A DNA stretch of 64,000 bases from Gnetum montanum (Eukaryota > Streptophyta > Gnetopsida > Gnetales > Gnetaceae), in NCBI GenBank assembly GCA_015680685.1, contig MNCI01006000.1, forward strand, positions 596,271 to 660,270, in the 5' to 3' direction. Positions within the stretch are counted from its first letter, which is position 1, and each line of letters starts with the position of its first letter. A model generated the notes under the pieces. The model saw only the letters and a program-made list of their open reading frames with translations, had not been told where the DNA came from and did not search any database. Below, piece after piece: positions 1 to 11,722 of this stretch. Made by a program: the position numbers and the translations under genes.

Positions 1-960
1 GTAGTGAATGACATCATCACGTCCAGACTATATTATCTAGACCTAAAGTCTCTTAGCCAAGCCTTTGCCCAAACAAAAGGCATAAAGGAAGCAGTGCAAG
101 CTAGCAATGACCTAGCCTATGTGGCCTACAAAAACCAACATGCTCCTAAGCAGAACATAATAGTGGCAACAATGGTTATGAGCACAAAAGTAACCAATTG
201 GGGCCCAACAGCTAAGTAGCCTAAGGCCCTAGCTAACAAAACTACCAACTCTAGTGCCAATTCACCTACATCGACAAGGGCTACCCCAAGGCCCAACTTT
301 TAGTGCAAGGACCACTCAAAGTATACACCACTACCAATGGAATCCTCTAAACTATTGGAGCAACTCTTGAAATCCAGGAAGATCCAACACAAACACATAT
401 CAATGATTACCCACCAAAAACATGATAGGTACTGCGAACTACTAAGGAACCCCACATTAGCGGTACCAAACGAGCCCCCAGTCCTACAACATTTTAGATT
501 GGACCAATACTATCATCACCACCAATTAGTTGGTCATAGTACTAACAACTTTCATGCTTTCTAGGATGACTTACAGAGAATGATAGAATGGGGCCAACTG
601 GTGCTCAACACAGTGAATCAATCCAACATAGACAATGCTTCCTATGTCATAAATTTCATTAGTATAGGTGGCAAGCCCAAACCTATGCAACAACCTTTTG
701 TGATCCATGTGCCTCCCAACAAGGAAAGGATCCCCTCGGCCACCACAAATAAGAGGCCTTCTTTTTTTTTCAAAGTGCCACCTCTGACACCTATAACACC
801 CTTTGTGATCAAAATTCCATAGCAATTGTCTACTAAGTTGTTAAACTGGCATGATGCAACAACAAAAATCTCTAAGAAACCTTTTTTCATCAAGGTGCCA
901 TAATGAGTTGGTCACACAACAACTCCTAAACTACCCTTTCTCGTAAGGGCGCCACAACGT
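1..960 (+). pseudogene. Element A gag, C-terminal part
   Basis: The segment at 4-219 contains the stretch LSQAFAQTKGI followed by LAYVAYKNQH, which recurs in B at about 8698-8790 and marks the end of the gag capsid region in this family. A segment at about 337-720 carries the YHHHQLVGHSTNNF motif, a degraded version of the Cys-His knuckle that is still CDYHQLCGHDTYYC in element C. Stop codons and frame breaks are frequent. Gag would form the particle that packages the element RNA. The rest of gag lies left of the window. Confidence 0.8.
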
Positions 961-1439
961 GATGGCCTCTCACCTACCCAAAGCCTAATAGTGGTCAATG
1001 TCTCAGTCCCTCCTCCTTTAAGGGTTGACCCCACTAGTAACCCAGGTAGGCCTACCCAATGGCAATGCAAGAGGACAAATGAGCACCTCGCAAATCCATG
1101 GTCAAAGAAAAGGTAAGAACTAGGAAGTAACAACCAAAAATCAGGGTCCCTACCCCCAAGAAGGCCAAGAAAACCAAGCCCAAGTCCCCTCCCCAAGAGA
1201 TCTGTCTTTCAAGCCACATGGAGGAAATCAAGGTGAACACAACATCCAATGACAAAGACTTTGTAGCTACACTAACCCAGGTAAAAAAAATGCTTAAGAA
1301 AAAGATCACAACGTTGAGCATGTACGACCTGGTCATGACCTCATCTACTCACTGCCAACCATTGACCTAAATCTTGGAATCCATTCCTATTACAAAGGAC
1401 ATCCCTGCAAATGAGGCATCCATCCATGCAACAATGTTG

Positions 1440-2216
1440 CCCCCTACACCAACCAATTGTTAGTACAAAAATGTAGTTAAAGTCAACCCTGAACAAGGGG
1501 AGGTCACTACAGCTCCACTATACATTAGCATATGTGTTGGATAGTGCACCATCCATAGAGTGCATGTCGATGATGGTGTAGCAAAAAAATTAGTTTTTTA
1601 CTTCATCATCGATAAACTAGGCTTAACAGATCAAATCAAGCCAACAAAAACTATGTGTCTAAAATCCTTGAATAGATCACACATCACAGTCAGGGGTACA
1701 ATCAACTTAGCCTTTGTGGTAGGAGAGAAATTCCCCACTAATGCAGATTTCACTATCATAGAGGAGATGCCAGGTTTCAACATGATTCTAGGTAGGCCTT
1801 GGCTAGCCTAACTAAGGACCATCTCCTCTCCCATCCACCAAGAAATCCACCTTCCATATGAAGGTTGTCAAGTTATCATCCATGGTGATAACGCTTCCTC
1901 TTCAACTATCCATGACATGGACATGGCACAAGTATCGAAAGAAGAGTCTCTTGGTGGTACACCTACAACAACCAACACAGTGCCTAAGGCTAGCACACCT
2001 GAATGAGTGGTTGAATCCAATAGCCTCCTAGAGGACCCTAAGCCTTGCATGGTCCCTAATCCACACCTGATTAGGAAGAAACTACATGACCAAGACTTTC
2101 CCTTGGCCAAAAATGTGCTAGGTGACTTCCTACCCTTTTCCTCCACTTGCCATGCATTTTTGACTTTCGTTTACATCACACTAGCCTATGCATTTACATT
2201 TTCCCTACTCACTTAG
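1440..2216 (+). pseudogene. Element A aspartic protease
   Basis: This is the retroviral-type aspartic protease that would cleave the Gag-Pol precursor. The active-site region reads VHVDDGVAKK, aligning with VHINNGATTN in B and VHVDDDAAAN in C. The family consensus therefore looks like VDDGA rather than the usual D-T/S-G-A. The C-terminal hydrophobic signature EEMPGFNMILGRPWLA is clear, followed by an in-frame TAA at 1812 and then readable sequence (SSPIHQEIHLPYEG) that is shared with B and C. After about 2216 coding similarity stops and the sequence becomes the 3' non-coding region. Confidence 0.85.
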
Positions 2217-2892
2217 ATTATGTATTTTTCTTTGTTTACACATTCATCAACTTAGTTTACACATTGCATTTGAAAAAATAACAAAAAAATGGCCTGAAAA
2301 GGGGCTAGTTAATGCCCTAAATGGATGTAACACAACTCATCCTAGGGAAGAAACACTTGTCCTATAGATGCAATGTGGTTGCATCAAAGAGAAGCCCATC
2401 TACTCAATGGCCAACTTATAGCTAACATTCAGTAGTAAGCTGAACCCAATGAAGGTTCACCTCACAAAAAAGAGAGGGGGTTTGGGCAATGGAGAAAAAC
2501 ACATCCCCAGGAAAATTAACAATGTTGCAGCTTCAAAATTGGCATAACATTAGATTGACTTTGACACTCTCATAAGCACTTCAACGAGAGGTCAACATTT
2601 TAGGGGCAAACCACTTCATTTCATGGTCATTGTTAGCCATGCTGAATTTGCATCTTACACCATGATGCATTTTTTGCATTTCATTTCCACCATTTAAATT
2701 TCATCTCCCTAACATTGCCTATACCCCTGTCCCTCAGAACAACCTTATTTCCATAGCACTCTTGAGCATGGTGAAACAACATCTAATCTTGTGTCGATGA
2801 GTGACTTTGGTCACATGTCTGCTATGGTGTTTTGTAATTATTTGTCTATGTCTCTTGGGCCACTCCTCCAGATGTCAACAAAGATGGGCCAT
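2217..2892 (+). other. Element A 3' non-coding region, deletion junction and polypurine tract
   Basis: 2300-2890 resembles B 22400-23123 (shared phrases include gtaacacaactcatc and gatgcaa-tggttgc). This joins protease directly to the post-integrase region. The polypurine tract is at about 2876-2892 (caacaaagatgggccat) and immediately precedes the LTR start TGAAACACC. No gene is seen here. Confidence 0.75.
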
Positions 2893-4498
2893 TGAAACAC
2901 CACAAAATTTTAGATCTCAGCATCATGACTGCAAATTTGGCTAAGTGTCAAAATGGTGGCACTTTGCCCAAATTTTTCCAAAGTGTTGGGTGTAGTCAAC
3001 TTCAACTGCTAGATTTGAAAAAATTTTCTAAGTGTCATAATGATGATACTTTCTACACATTGTTATGCTGTGTAGCATAGCACAGCATAGCACCATGTCA
3101 CATTGTGTAGTATAGCACTCTATTACGCTATGTAGCATAGCACCCTGTCACGTTTTGTAGCGTAGTGTAGTGTGGCACCATGTCTACTGTAGCATAGTGA
3201 GAGACCACAAAATTTTTGGTCTCAACATCATAACTGCAAATTTGGCTAAGTGTCAAAATAGTGGCACTTTTCCCAAAGTTTTCCAATGTGTTGGGTGTAG
3301 TCAGCTCCAGCTACCAGATTTGCAAAATTTTTCTAATTGTCAGAACGATGGCACTTTCAGCACACTGTTATGCTATGTAGTGTAGCATAACATAGCCCCA
3401 TGTCATGCTATGTAGTGTAGCACCCTGTTACGTTGTGTCACATAGCACCATGTCTACTGTAGCATAGCACCCTATTACACTGCATAGCATAGCATCATGT
3501 CTACTGCAGCATAGCACCCTATCACTCTGCGTAGCATAGCACCATATCTACTGTAGCGTAGCATCATGACTACTATAGTGTAGCACCATGTTATGCTACA
3601 TAGCGTAGCACCATGTCTACTATAGTGTAGCACCCTATCCAGCGTTACAGCCAACATCCCATGTCCTACACATAACATGGAATGAGCATGGTCCCACCCA
3701 CCGCACTGCCATGTGGCACTTGATCAACATTTTGGGCTAATCCTAGCCCAATAAATACCCCCATGCCCTAATGTTTCAAAAGAGGGGCAAAGAGGAGAAG
3801 AAGGAAGGCTTCCATTTTTTCACCAACAAGGTAGTTGACACTTCCATTTGGCATTTGGCACTTTGGCATCCTAGCACTTAGCTCCATGGGCAAATGAGAC
3901 CCAGAGCACACCACACCAATAGAGAGGCACACCTACACCACACGGTACATTGTAGCCCCATTGCAACATAGTAGGACATCACATGGTACATCGTGGCTAC
4001 CAACCTAGCAAGCATAGTTCAACATAGTGAGCACCAAACTTCATAGCCTGATACCACCGTGGCTATGACTACACTCCCACTATGCCTATTGTACATTGTG
4101 TATACCTTTGTGAATTAGGTACACTCATTATTTTGGGGTGGTGCACTACTGTTCTCAAATTCTGTTGCATTTCTCAAGCATTTCTCTTTGGCATTTAGCA
4201 TAACATTTATATTTTTCTTACTTTGTTATACATATTTTCACGTTCACATCATAGTTCTCAAGCTAGGACACCCTGCTATGCTCTAGCTTTCCCAGACTCA
4301 ATGCCTACGTGTAATGTAGTATAAACCCTTTTCACACATACTTATTTTAACATCGTGTAAAACCTTGTCTAATTGATAAGATCATTTAGGGCACCCCATT
4401 TTTGTTTTCTCTAGCATGGCCATCTCACAGATTTAGGGTTAGGTTGTATGCTTCGTGACCTCTCGATGTTCTAGCCATCGACATTTTCAGACGTTACA
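2893..4498 (+). repeat. Element A 3' LTR (1606 bp)
   Basis: It begins TGAAACACCAC directly after the polypurine tract and ends GACGTTACA. The end matches the LTR end of element C read on its own strand (...CGTTACA). A TATA-like AATAAATA lies at 3750-3757, after the phrase cctagccc that also precedes TATAAATA in B. The U3 part contains the tandem array listed separately. Confidence 0.88.
3060..3660 (+). repeat. Tandem array of GTAGCATAGCACC-type units in LTR A
   Basis: Roughly 25-45 bp units built from tagcatagcacc, atgtctactgtagca and ctgtcacgttgtg recur more than ten times. The core GCATAGC/GCGTAGC is self-complementary, so units can pair with each other. The array lies in U3 just upstream of the TATA-like box, where enhancer repeats are usual. 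A regulatory role is inference. Confidence 0.75.
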
Positions 4499-5453
4499 CT
4501 TGCATTCTTTAGACCAAATGACATCATGATATAACAAGAGGTACCTAAAGGGGTCATGAAGATTATATACAGTTGGTGCTCTAGGTTGATCCTAACGAGG
4601 TTATATCCTGAGAACCCATTCATAAAGGATAATAAGGCATGTCCAACCATAGTATCAATGAGTTGATTAACATTAGGCAAAGGTAAATCATCTTTAATAG
4701 TTTCCTTGTTGAGGTCTTAGAATTCTATACAAATATGAATGTTTTCATTTTTCTTGGGAACTCTCACTATGTTAGATACCCAATCAACATAATAAATAGC
4801 ATGTATGAAACCTTTTTGATAAAGTTTCTTGACATCATCATGAATCACTAAGGCCGAATATGGTCTAATTTTTTGTACTTTCTTCTTAACATGCTTAATA
4901 GTAGGATTGAGTATGATACTATGTTGTATTAAATATGGGTCCAATCCTAGCATATCCTTGTATGATCAAGAAAATATTTTAACACTAAGTTTTAGCATTT
5001 TCTACTCACCATTATGGGTTGTAATAGGGATTTCAATTGGATATTCTTTAATAATGTCACAAGCCTCTAAATCAAGAGTTTAGACCATGTATTTGGGCCA
5101 CTCTATGAACTCTTCTATTAGGGCTATATGATCAAACTAGTTTCCAAGCTTAAGATCTAAGTAATCAAGGTCAATGGATCTTTCAACATCACCATAGTAT
5201 CCAACCATATTTAGAGGTAGGTCTAGTTGTACCGATGTGTCCAAGTTTTGATTCTGCATGTCAATCAAAAGTGCATTAACTAGAATCTATGTGCTATGAT
5301 GGTTAAGTAATATTAAAACTATAAAAAATGATGTATTAATATAGCATATTAAGGTAAAGAAAATCTTAGTCATGGTAAACAAGGCTAAAGAAGCCAAAAA
5401 AAGATGACATATTCATAATCAAACTCTACCAAAGATAGATCAAGGTGTATTGA
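4499..5453 (-). pseudogene. Element D1: reverse transcriptase fragment (N-terminal half)
   Basis: Read on the - strand, it has LGLDPYLIQHSIILNP, a VSNIVRVPKKNENIHICIEF stretch (fingers region), then NQLIDTMVGHALLSFMNGFSGYN and MSFGLKNAS, where it is cut by element A. These match the RT of B (18040-18510) and C (51620-51200). The upstream acidic linker with DIIxxxxxE continues to about 5340. The YVDD catalytic half of RT would lie left of A, outside the window. The right side is cut by the F LTR at 5454. Confidence 0.85.
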
Positions 5454-5556
5454 TGTCACATCCCCATTCCCAAATGATGTCATTGCATAATGTAGATGGT
5501 GTCTCTTCATAATAAGTGTTATGATTATTGTAATAAGACCTAAAAAGAGTAGTTGT
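5454..5556 (+). repeat. Element F 5' LTR, first part
   Basis: It starts TGTCACATCCCC and contains caaatgatgtcattgcataatg, which recurs at 30160-30180 in the other LTR. Element B interrupts it after the duplicated GTTGT (5552-5556); the LTR resumes at 25035. Confidence 0.8.
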
Positions 5557-5639
5557 TGAAACACCAGCAATCTTGGGCTTCTATAGTTTAATAGAAAATT
5601 TGTTTAAGTATTAAAACTTGGAAAATTTTTCTAAGTGTT

Positions 5640-6345
5640 GGTGCTATGCTCTCCAGCGTATCTCACATCAAAGCCTATTTTGCAAAATTTTCTAACTATC
5701 AACAGCAATCACATGAAAATTTTTCTAAGTGTCCTACTATGCTCTAAATCTTCCTACTACACTCCCTAGTGTAGCTAGCATAGCATACACTTCCATGGCC
5801 AGTTTTCCCAAGTGCCAAGCCAGAAGTGAACGAGGATCACTTGGGATGGACAAAATAATTTGGAAAATTTTCTATCTCCTGGGTTATCATTCTTGCTACA
5901 CTTCCTAGCGTAGCTAGCATAACACATGATCTAATGAATAGTTCACCCAAGTACCAAGCTAGAGGTTGTTACAGTAAAAATAGATTGGCAAATTTTCTAT
6001 CTCTTAGGTTTTTCATGCTTACTATGCTCCCCAGCATAGCTAGCATAGCACAAGTTCTAGTGCCTAGTTTTGCCTAAGTGTTGGAAAAGAATCTATCAAG
6101 CTATCTCGACATGAAGGCCACATTTGGCACATTTTCTAACTCATGAGCCTACCTCTCCTGCTACACCCCAAAGCATAGCTAGTGTACCATAGAGGAAGAC
6201 TATAGATTTTGTCAAAATTTGGCTAAGTGTTCCTACTACGCTCTACTACACTCCCCAATGTAGCTAGCATAACCAATGTGAAATGTCAAAATTTTGCAAA
6301 TTTTTAGTAAGTGTTGTGCTATGCTCTAGAGCGTAGCTAGCTTAA
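5640..6345 (+). repeat. About seven palindromic GCTATGCTCCCCAGCGTAGC units in U3 of LTR B
   Basis: Units near 5640, 5740, 5890, 6017, 6160, 6230 and 6320 have the form tgctatgctccccagcgtag followed by ctagcatagca. The two halves are inverted copies, so each unit can form a small hairpin. Most units are preceded by aaattttctaagtgt. The same set recurs in the 3' LTR (23210-23900). Confidence 0.75.
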
Positions 6346-6749
6346 CACTAGAGAAAAGCCTCCAATAGCCTCCAAAATCCTCTAGAACTTGTCATCAACC
6401 TTCATCTCTCTAGCAACCAAGGTCATCAATTTCCATCCCCTTTTTCATCCTCATTAGTCCCCAAAATTGTTCCTACACTTGACCCTACTTGAAAGAGGGG
6501 AAGACATAGTCTCGAACTGTAGCCTCCAAGTTGCATTATTTTTTGCATTGTTTGTAGGTACATTGTAGTCTTTCTAGGTAGTGTAGTCATAGTTCAGTAG
6601 TCTTTGGGGACTTGTTGCTATTCTTTAGAGGATAATAATTTGCTTCTCTCATGGGATCATAGCATGTTAGTGTAACCCCATCTAAACTCATGTCATGTGA
6701 GATCCATGCCATGTGGTGTCCAATCCACATCTCATGCTAACCCTAGCCC

Positions 6750-6757
6750 TATAAATA
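6750..6757 (+). promoter_or_regulatory. TATA box of element B 5' LTR
   Basis: TATAAATACCC lies about 690 bp before the LTR end. The same context occurs in the 3' LTR (cctataaatacc near 24350) and, mutated, in LTR A at 3750. Confidence 0.65.
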
Positions 6758-7436
6758 CCCTTGCGTTTAGCATCATAAGGATTGGAAAATCAAAAGAGCA
6801 TTGGGCATTTTAACTTCCTAGGAATCCTTGGCATTCTTGCACTTGAGCACCTAAGCTTCACACTTTGGTGCCTCCCAAAATATAGTCCATCATTACACTC
6901 ATAAAACACAACAATAGCTAACCTAGCAGGTTCAGTCCCCATGGTAACCATTAGCTCCACATCCCAGGCATCCCAAGGCCTATGACTGCACTACTATGGT
7001 GCCACTATGCCTAGCTGTACACCACATACCATCCTCATCTCTCTTCTAGCAATAGCTATGATCCCCCTTTTTGGGACTATGCATTTTTCATTCTCAAGCT
7101 CTGTTCCATTTTTCCAAGAATTTTTATTTGATGTTAAGCATAACTCTTACATTTTTTCTATTGTTCGATACATATTTTCACATTCACATTACTATTCTTA
7201 GCCTAGGGCACCCTACTATGCTCTAGCTTAGCTAGTCCTAGTGTCTGCGCATAATGGAGTATAAAACCCTCTTGCACATGGTCATTTTAACACCATGTAA
7301 GTCCCTATCTAATTGACAAGATTGTTCAAGGAACCTCATTTCTATTTCCTAGCATAGCCCTCAGATGGATTCAGGGTTAGGCTGTACACCTACCAACCTC
7401 TTAGTTTTCTAGCCACTGACATTTTTAGACATCATA

Positions 7437-7463
7437 GTTTTTAACACTAGAAGGAGGGCCTCC
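7437..7463 (+). other. Element B primer-binding region
   Basis: GTTTTTAACACTAGAAGG follows the 5' LTR directly. The same position in element C reads GTTTTTTGGTGCTAGAAGG, so the ancestral site was probably TGGTGCTAGAAGGAGGGC starting six bases after the LTR. I cannot name the primer tRNA. Confidence 0.6.
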
Positions 7464-7538
7464 TATTCATCCTGCTCACTGACACCTTCATGTGGCTACT
7501 AGATCAAATCATTAGAGTAAGTAGGCTGAAAGAGTAAG

Positions 7539-9520
7539 ATGCAACATCAAACTATGACAAGCCCTTGTAGGATGAGAAAGAGGAGTTTGAGGCTTGTTCA
7601 AAGAGTGGCGTCCCATTTTATGCCTCTACCCAATAGCCCATCTCCAGCTTTTTCCCACACCAGTCATAGTCATCTACCTTCTTTGAGGCAACAACATCGC
7701 TTTTTCCATCCAAGTCCATGCCTATGGTAGCTAGCCATCAGATGCTACATGCATAAGGTGTAGGACCCTCTAGCACTTTTTCTTTTGTCATCTCCTCCAA
7801 GTCTATGTAGCCTTTCCTACTAGCATTTGTGACACTAACACAGCCATATGTGCACCTGATGTCTTTATGTTAGCCAAAAATGAGTTAGGTGTACTTCATC
7901 CCAACCATCTTTTTAGCACCTCCAATAATGGGCCAAGCCACAACTGTGTGGTGGGCCATGACCTCTATGCCTATGGCACAGTAGTCACACATTTCACAAT
8001 ACACAAAACAACAAACTCAACAAGCATCCCATGTGGTGGCACAACCCATGGTATGGCTATGGGTCTCTTAGATGGCATCATAGGTAGTGTAATTAGTGAA
8101 ACTTACTACATCATCCCCATGTTTGGACCAAGCATTCCAACTCATTCAAAACCTCATGGAGGAAGTTAGATGACTCAAAGTAGCCAACTTAGAAATAGTC
8201 CATGTGATGAACTTCTACTAAGATGACCCATCAACTTTATGGTCCCACCACTAACTCTACCTCTCAATGTTCAACTTCATTAGTTTACAAATTACAATGG
8301 TGAGGGGGATCTTAACGCTCACCTCATAACTTTCCATTCTAAATGCCTAGTTTTGCAGGGATGGCCACATGCAATCATCTACATCTTTGCCATGTCCCTA
8401 TCTAGCAAGGCTCTTGATTGGTACCATGCACTCCCTATAGCTTCCATATCAACTTTGGAGAAGCTACTCAACCAATTTGTAACTCACTTCAAGTATAACT
8501 TGAAGCCCGAGGCCACCCTAGACCAATTGATGAACATAAAAAAAGGGATGCTAGAGCTAGTACAAAAATTCATACAATGTTGGAGTGCTTCCCTTAATCA
8601 AATCCATGAGCCAATAGTAGAAAATCACCTTCTAGCTATCTTCAAAGGTGCAGTAAATGAATTTATCAAGTTAAAACTGTATCATTTAGCCCCATGCTCC
8701 TTGAGCCAGGTTTTTGCTCAACAAAAGAGCATATAGGATGTGGTAGAGGCTAGTAAGGACCTAACCTATGTGGCCTATAAAAATACACACATGAAAAAAT
8801 ACAAGAAAAAGGAAAAGGCAATAGCAATTGTTGCAGCTATGGCCAATGAAGCCAAACCCAACAATACTAAACCAATAGCCAAGGCACCTAAAGCCTTGGC
8901 CAACAAAAATAAGGTGCTATGTTTTAGCACTCTGGGAACCAACCTACCGACACCATAAACTATTGTAGGCCAAGCTTCCCAAAGGCCAAACTTTGAGCAC
9001 AAGGATCACTCAAAGTATACCCCTTTTCCTATGAAACTATATAAGTTCTTGGACTAGTTGCTAGTGCTAGGTGCATTCAACATAAGCAAATGTCTAGGGA
9101 TGCATGCAAGCATCATGAAAAGTACTACAAGGTCCTTAGGAACCCCTTTGTAGCTATGCCAAATGAGCCCCTAGTCCCTAAAAACTTTAGATTGGACTGA
9201 TTCTACAACTATCACTAATTGCATGGCAATGACACAGACTACTACTTAGCATTAAAAGACAACATTTAATGCATGATTGTTTAAGGAAAATTGGTCCTTG
9301 ATGAAAGTAATATTCTATGACTAGAAAATAAATTAATGAAAGTCTACAAGGATCTCCTTAATGCTAGTGGTATAGGATACATCATTAATGCTATTCGTGT
9401 TGATGACAACACAGAACTAGCACATGAACCATTTGTTGTTTGTGTGCCCTTTGGTGATGTTAGGGCCTCAATGTCGACTATACCACAACCCTATTTTATC
9501 ATTAAAGCACCACCTTAGGC
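7539..9520 (+). pseudogene. Element B gag
   Basis: This is the capsid/nucleocapsid polyprotein. The start is placed near 7539, where RKRSLRLVQR matches RRSLRLQGKD near the N-terminus of gag in C. The retrotransposon-gag core is at about 8340-8740: MSLSSKALDWYHALP, FVTHFKYNLKPEATLDQL and VQKFIQCWSASLNQI align with C residue for residue. One frame holds from 7867 to 8958 with only a few stops. A decayed Cys-His knuckle follows at about 9190-9260 (YHxLHGNDTDYY). A lysine-rich stretch (KKYKKKEKA) lies before it. Confidence 0.9.
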
Positions 9521-10130
9521 ACTCAGAACATCCTCTGTGGTTAGGGCCTCATAGCACGTTGCGGCGATCATAACCCAAACATCCTTTTTCATTAGGATGC
9601 CAAGACATGTAGACCCCCCACCCACCCAGGGTATGGTGGTGGGAACTACATCACATTCTACCCTCCAAAATTCATACCCTAAAGGACTTGATCAAGGAAC
9701 ATATGGAGTTAGATCCTCCTAAGCATGTCCCCTTCTCAACCATCCCAATGACCTCATCATCTTAGACTACCAACCCAAATGCAAACAACCAACAAACAAG
9801 CACTAAGGCTTAGACTCCGCCTGCACAACCAAAGGCTAATTCCCTTTCCCAAGAGATTTGTCTCTTCGGTCACATGGAGGAGGTAAAGGCTACCAAAATA
9901 AGGGATAATATAAAATATTTCTTGGATGCACTAGCACAAGTTAAATAGGCCCTCAAAGAAAAGAACATGACTTTAAGCCTGTACGACTTGATAATGACTT
10001 CCATTTCTTACCATGAAGCATTAATTCACATGCTAACATCTATTCCTATTAAGGAAGATATTCCATTAGATTAAAAGAATCTCCATGCCATAATGCTTCC
10101 CCTTACAACCCAAGAGTCAAGGTCAACACC
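9521..10130 (+). pseudogene. Element B gag-protease linker
   Basis: Low-information region between gag and protease, rich in Pro, Thr and Asn codons. The phrase YDLIMTS at about 9985 matches YDLLMTSQKL in C, showing that the linker is conserved. Nothing else is recognised. Confidence 0.6.
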
Positions 10131-10870
10131 CTTAACATTTCGTGATGAGGTGGTCAACGTTGATCCAAAAAAGGGTTAAGTTACTAGTGCACCCATGTTT
10201 ATAACAATTTTCATAGGCTAGTATAAAATTCATAGGGTGCACATCAACAATGGGGCAACAACCAATGTCATCCCATTCCCCATTGTTGACAAACTTGACC
10301 TAGTTCATCAAATCAAGCTAACAAAAACAACATGTTTGAAATCCTTTAATGGAGCATGTGTTGTTGTAAAGGGAACAATCATGATAGCTTTCATGGCAGG
10401 GGAGAAATTTTCCACTACTACTGAGTTCATTGTTGTTGAGGAAATGCCTAGATTCAACCTAATCCTAGGGAGGTCTTAGTTAGCCCAGTTACAGACTGTT
10501 TCTTCACCTATTCATCAAGAGATCCTCTTGTCCTATGAGGGTGAAGAGGTAGTGATCTATGGTGATAATGTACCTCCCCTGACTATAAAAAATGTTGATG
10601 CAAAAAAATGGTCAAAAGTAGAGTTCTCTAAAGACACACCACCTATTCAAGATGAAAGCCAATGTTGTTCAATTGATCCACCTAAATAACCAAGTGAAAT
10701 AAGCAACCTCCTTGAGGAAGCTCTCTAGGCAGAATTGCCCTTTTTTGCAATAGACAAGGGTCTAGGCAAGTATTGTATTATGCCTCCTATGCCTTACATG
10801 CTTCCTAACCCACATTGGGTTAGAAAACACTTACATGACTAAGGCATCCCCTTAGTTCATCTACATGTTT
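10130..10870 (+). pseudogene. Element B aspartic protease
   Basis: The protease domain reads VHINNGATTNVIPFPIVDKL and, about 65 residues on, VVEEMPRFNLILGRS, the substrate-flap and C-terminal signature shared with A and C. Both active-site-region aspartates of the family consensus have become Asn (D-D-G-A to N-N-G-A, GAC/GAT to AAC/AAT), so it is inactive. Downstream coding extends to a His/Trp-containing tail (NPHWVRKHLHD) also seen in A at about 2070. Just after it comes AT-rich sequence taken as the start of the intron; the exact splice donor is not resolved. Confidence 0.88.
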
Positions 10871-11039
10871 TGCTTACTTGTTGTTCTTGATTGTACAATT
10901 ATGTTTGCATTCTTATTTGCATCTTGAATTAGTTATTTCATTTCTTTAGTTTACATAGTTTTGTTTATTTTTTTTCTTTCAAAATAAAATAAATAAAGAA
11001 AAATAAATAAAAAATCATCTAATAAGTCCTAAAATAGGA
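10871..11039. other. AT-rich spacer after protease, beginning of intron
   Basis: T-rich then A-rich sequence (attttttttctttcaaaata and aaataaataaag). It is related to A 2216-2290, where the internal deletion joins. No gene seen. Confidence 0.5.
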
Positions 11040-11240
11040 AACTTGCTCCCTTTTACGCTATGGCCCAAAAAGGCCTTAAACTATCACATGGCTTGCTAAG
11101 GGCTAAAACTAGAAACTTGCACCCTTTTACTTCCTTCCTATGCTATGGCCCGAAATGGCCTTAAACTAGTGATGGCTCGAAATGGACTTAAACCAGAAAT
11201 GATCCAAAATGGCCTTAAAATAGTGATGGCCCTTTTGCCA
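11040..11240. repeat. Short tandem array ATGGCCCGAAATGGCCTTAAAC
   Basis: Four to five units of about 24-33 bp with core ggcc-aaatggccttaaactag. The array sits between the 3' ends of the sense protease and the antisense gene. Element C has a related array at the same place (56100-56245, core TTTTAGGCCATTGCGGGCC). Confidence 0.75.
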
Positions 11241-11722
11241 TGGCCATAAATTGGCATGGGGCTCACAAGGGTCCTAATTGCATCAATCAATTCGCATGTT
11301 AAAATTACATGAAATACAACAAAGTGATATGCAAATAATCATCATATTTTCATTAAATTATTAATAAGATATATAGTTCAAGTTTACATTCAAATCAAAA
11401 AATTTCCAAAAACACAAAATTGCCTAATAGCATGGCTACATTTTGGGCATCTCAGCTTGTAGTATTTGGTTGGGGAAAGGGTTCTTCCTCTTCCTCTTCA
11501 TCTTTTTCTCCACTACGACTTGTGTCATCACCTAGAACCTACATTAAATAAAAATAAATCTATAAATTAGCTAACAAATAAAGTGTCATTCAACATTACA
11601 ATGAAGTAAATAAAAATAATTCAAAATAGACCAACCTGAGAAGGACCCACATCCATGTCTGGGGGCATCCTATCAAGGCCTACCTCCAAGTGTTGAAGGA
11701 TTTCATTCTCCAATATTCATGT
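11241..11722. other. Unassigned intron sequence
   Basis: It lies between the tandem array and the stop of the antisense gene. There is a CT-rich run near 11485-11510 (cttcctcttcctcttcatc). Nothing coding is recognised. Confidence 0.4.

Larger units (their letters stand above)
1..4498 (+). mobile_element. Element A: 5'-truncated (by window edge), pol-less Tat-lineage Ty3/gypsy element
   Basis: The order is gag C-terminus, zinc-knuckle-like segment, aspartic protease, short 3' non-coding region, polypurine tract and LTR. Each part matches the corresponding part of element B by eye, but everything between B about 11000 and 22350 (antisense gene, RT, RNase H, integrase) is missing. A is therefore an internally deleted, non-autonomous derivative. 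It lies inside the - strand RT of D1: the RT resumes at 4499, within the codons of the conserved PFGLKNA stretch. The left end and its target duplication are outside the window. Confidence 0.85.
5557..7436 (+). repeat. Element B 5' LTR (1880 bp)
   Basis: It begins TGAAACACCAGC and ends ACATCATA, with conserved internal phrases such as ccaagtgccaagctaga and cattttttgcattg shared with the 3' LTR. A clear TATA box TATAAATA lies at 6750-6757 after ccctagccc. Multiple short palindromic units fill U3. Confidence 0.9.

Noticed and set aside
3060-3660. CRISPR-like repeat array
   Set aside because: Units are irregular and degenerate, without unique spacers, and lie within a plant LTR.
7867-8169. Possible independent gene upstream of gag core in B
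   Set aside because: It is in the same frame as the gag core and aligns in place with the gag linker; treated as part of gag.
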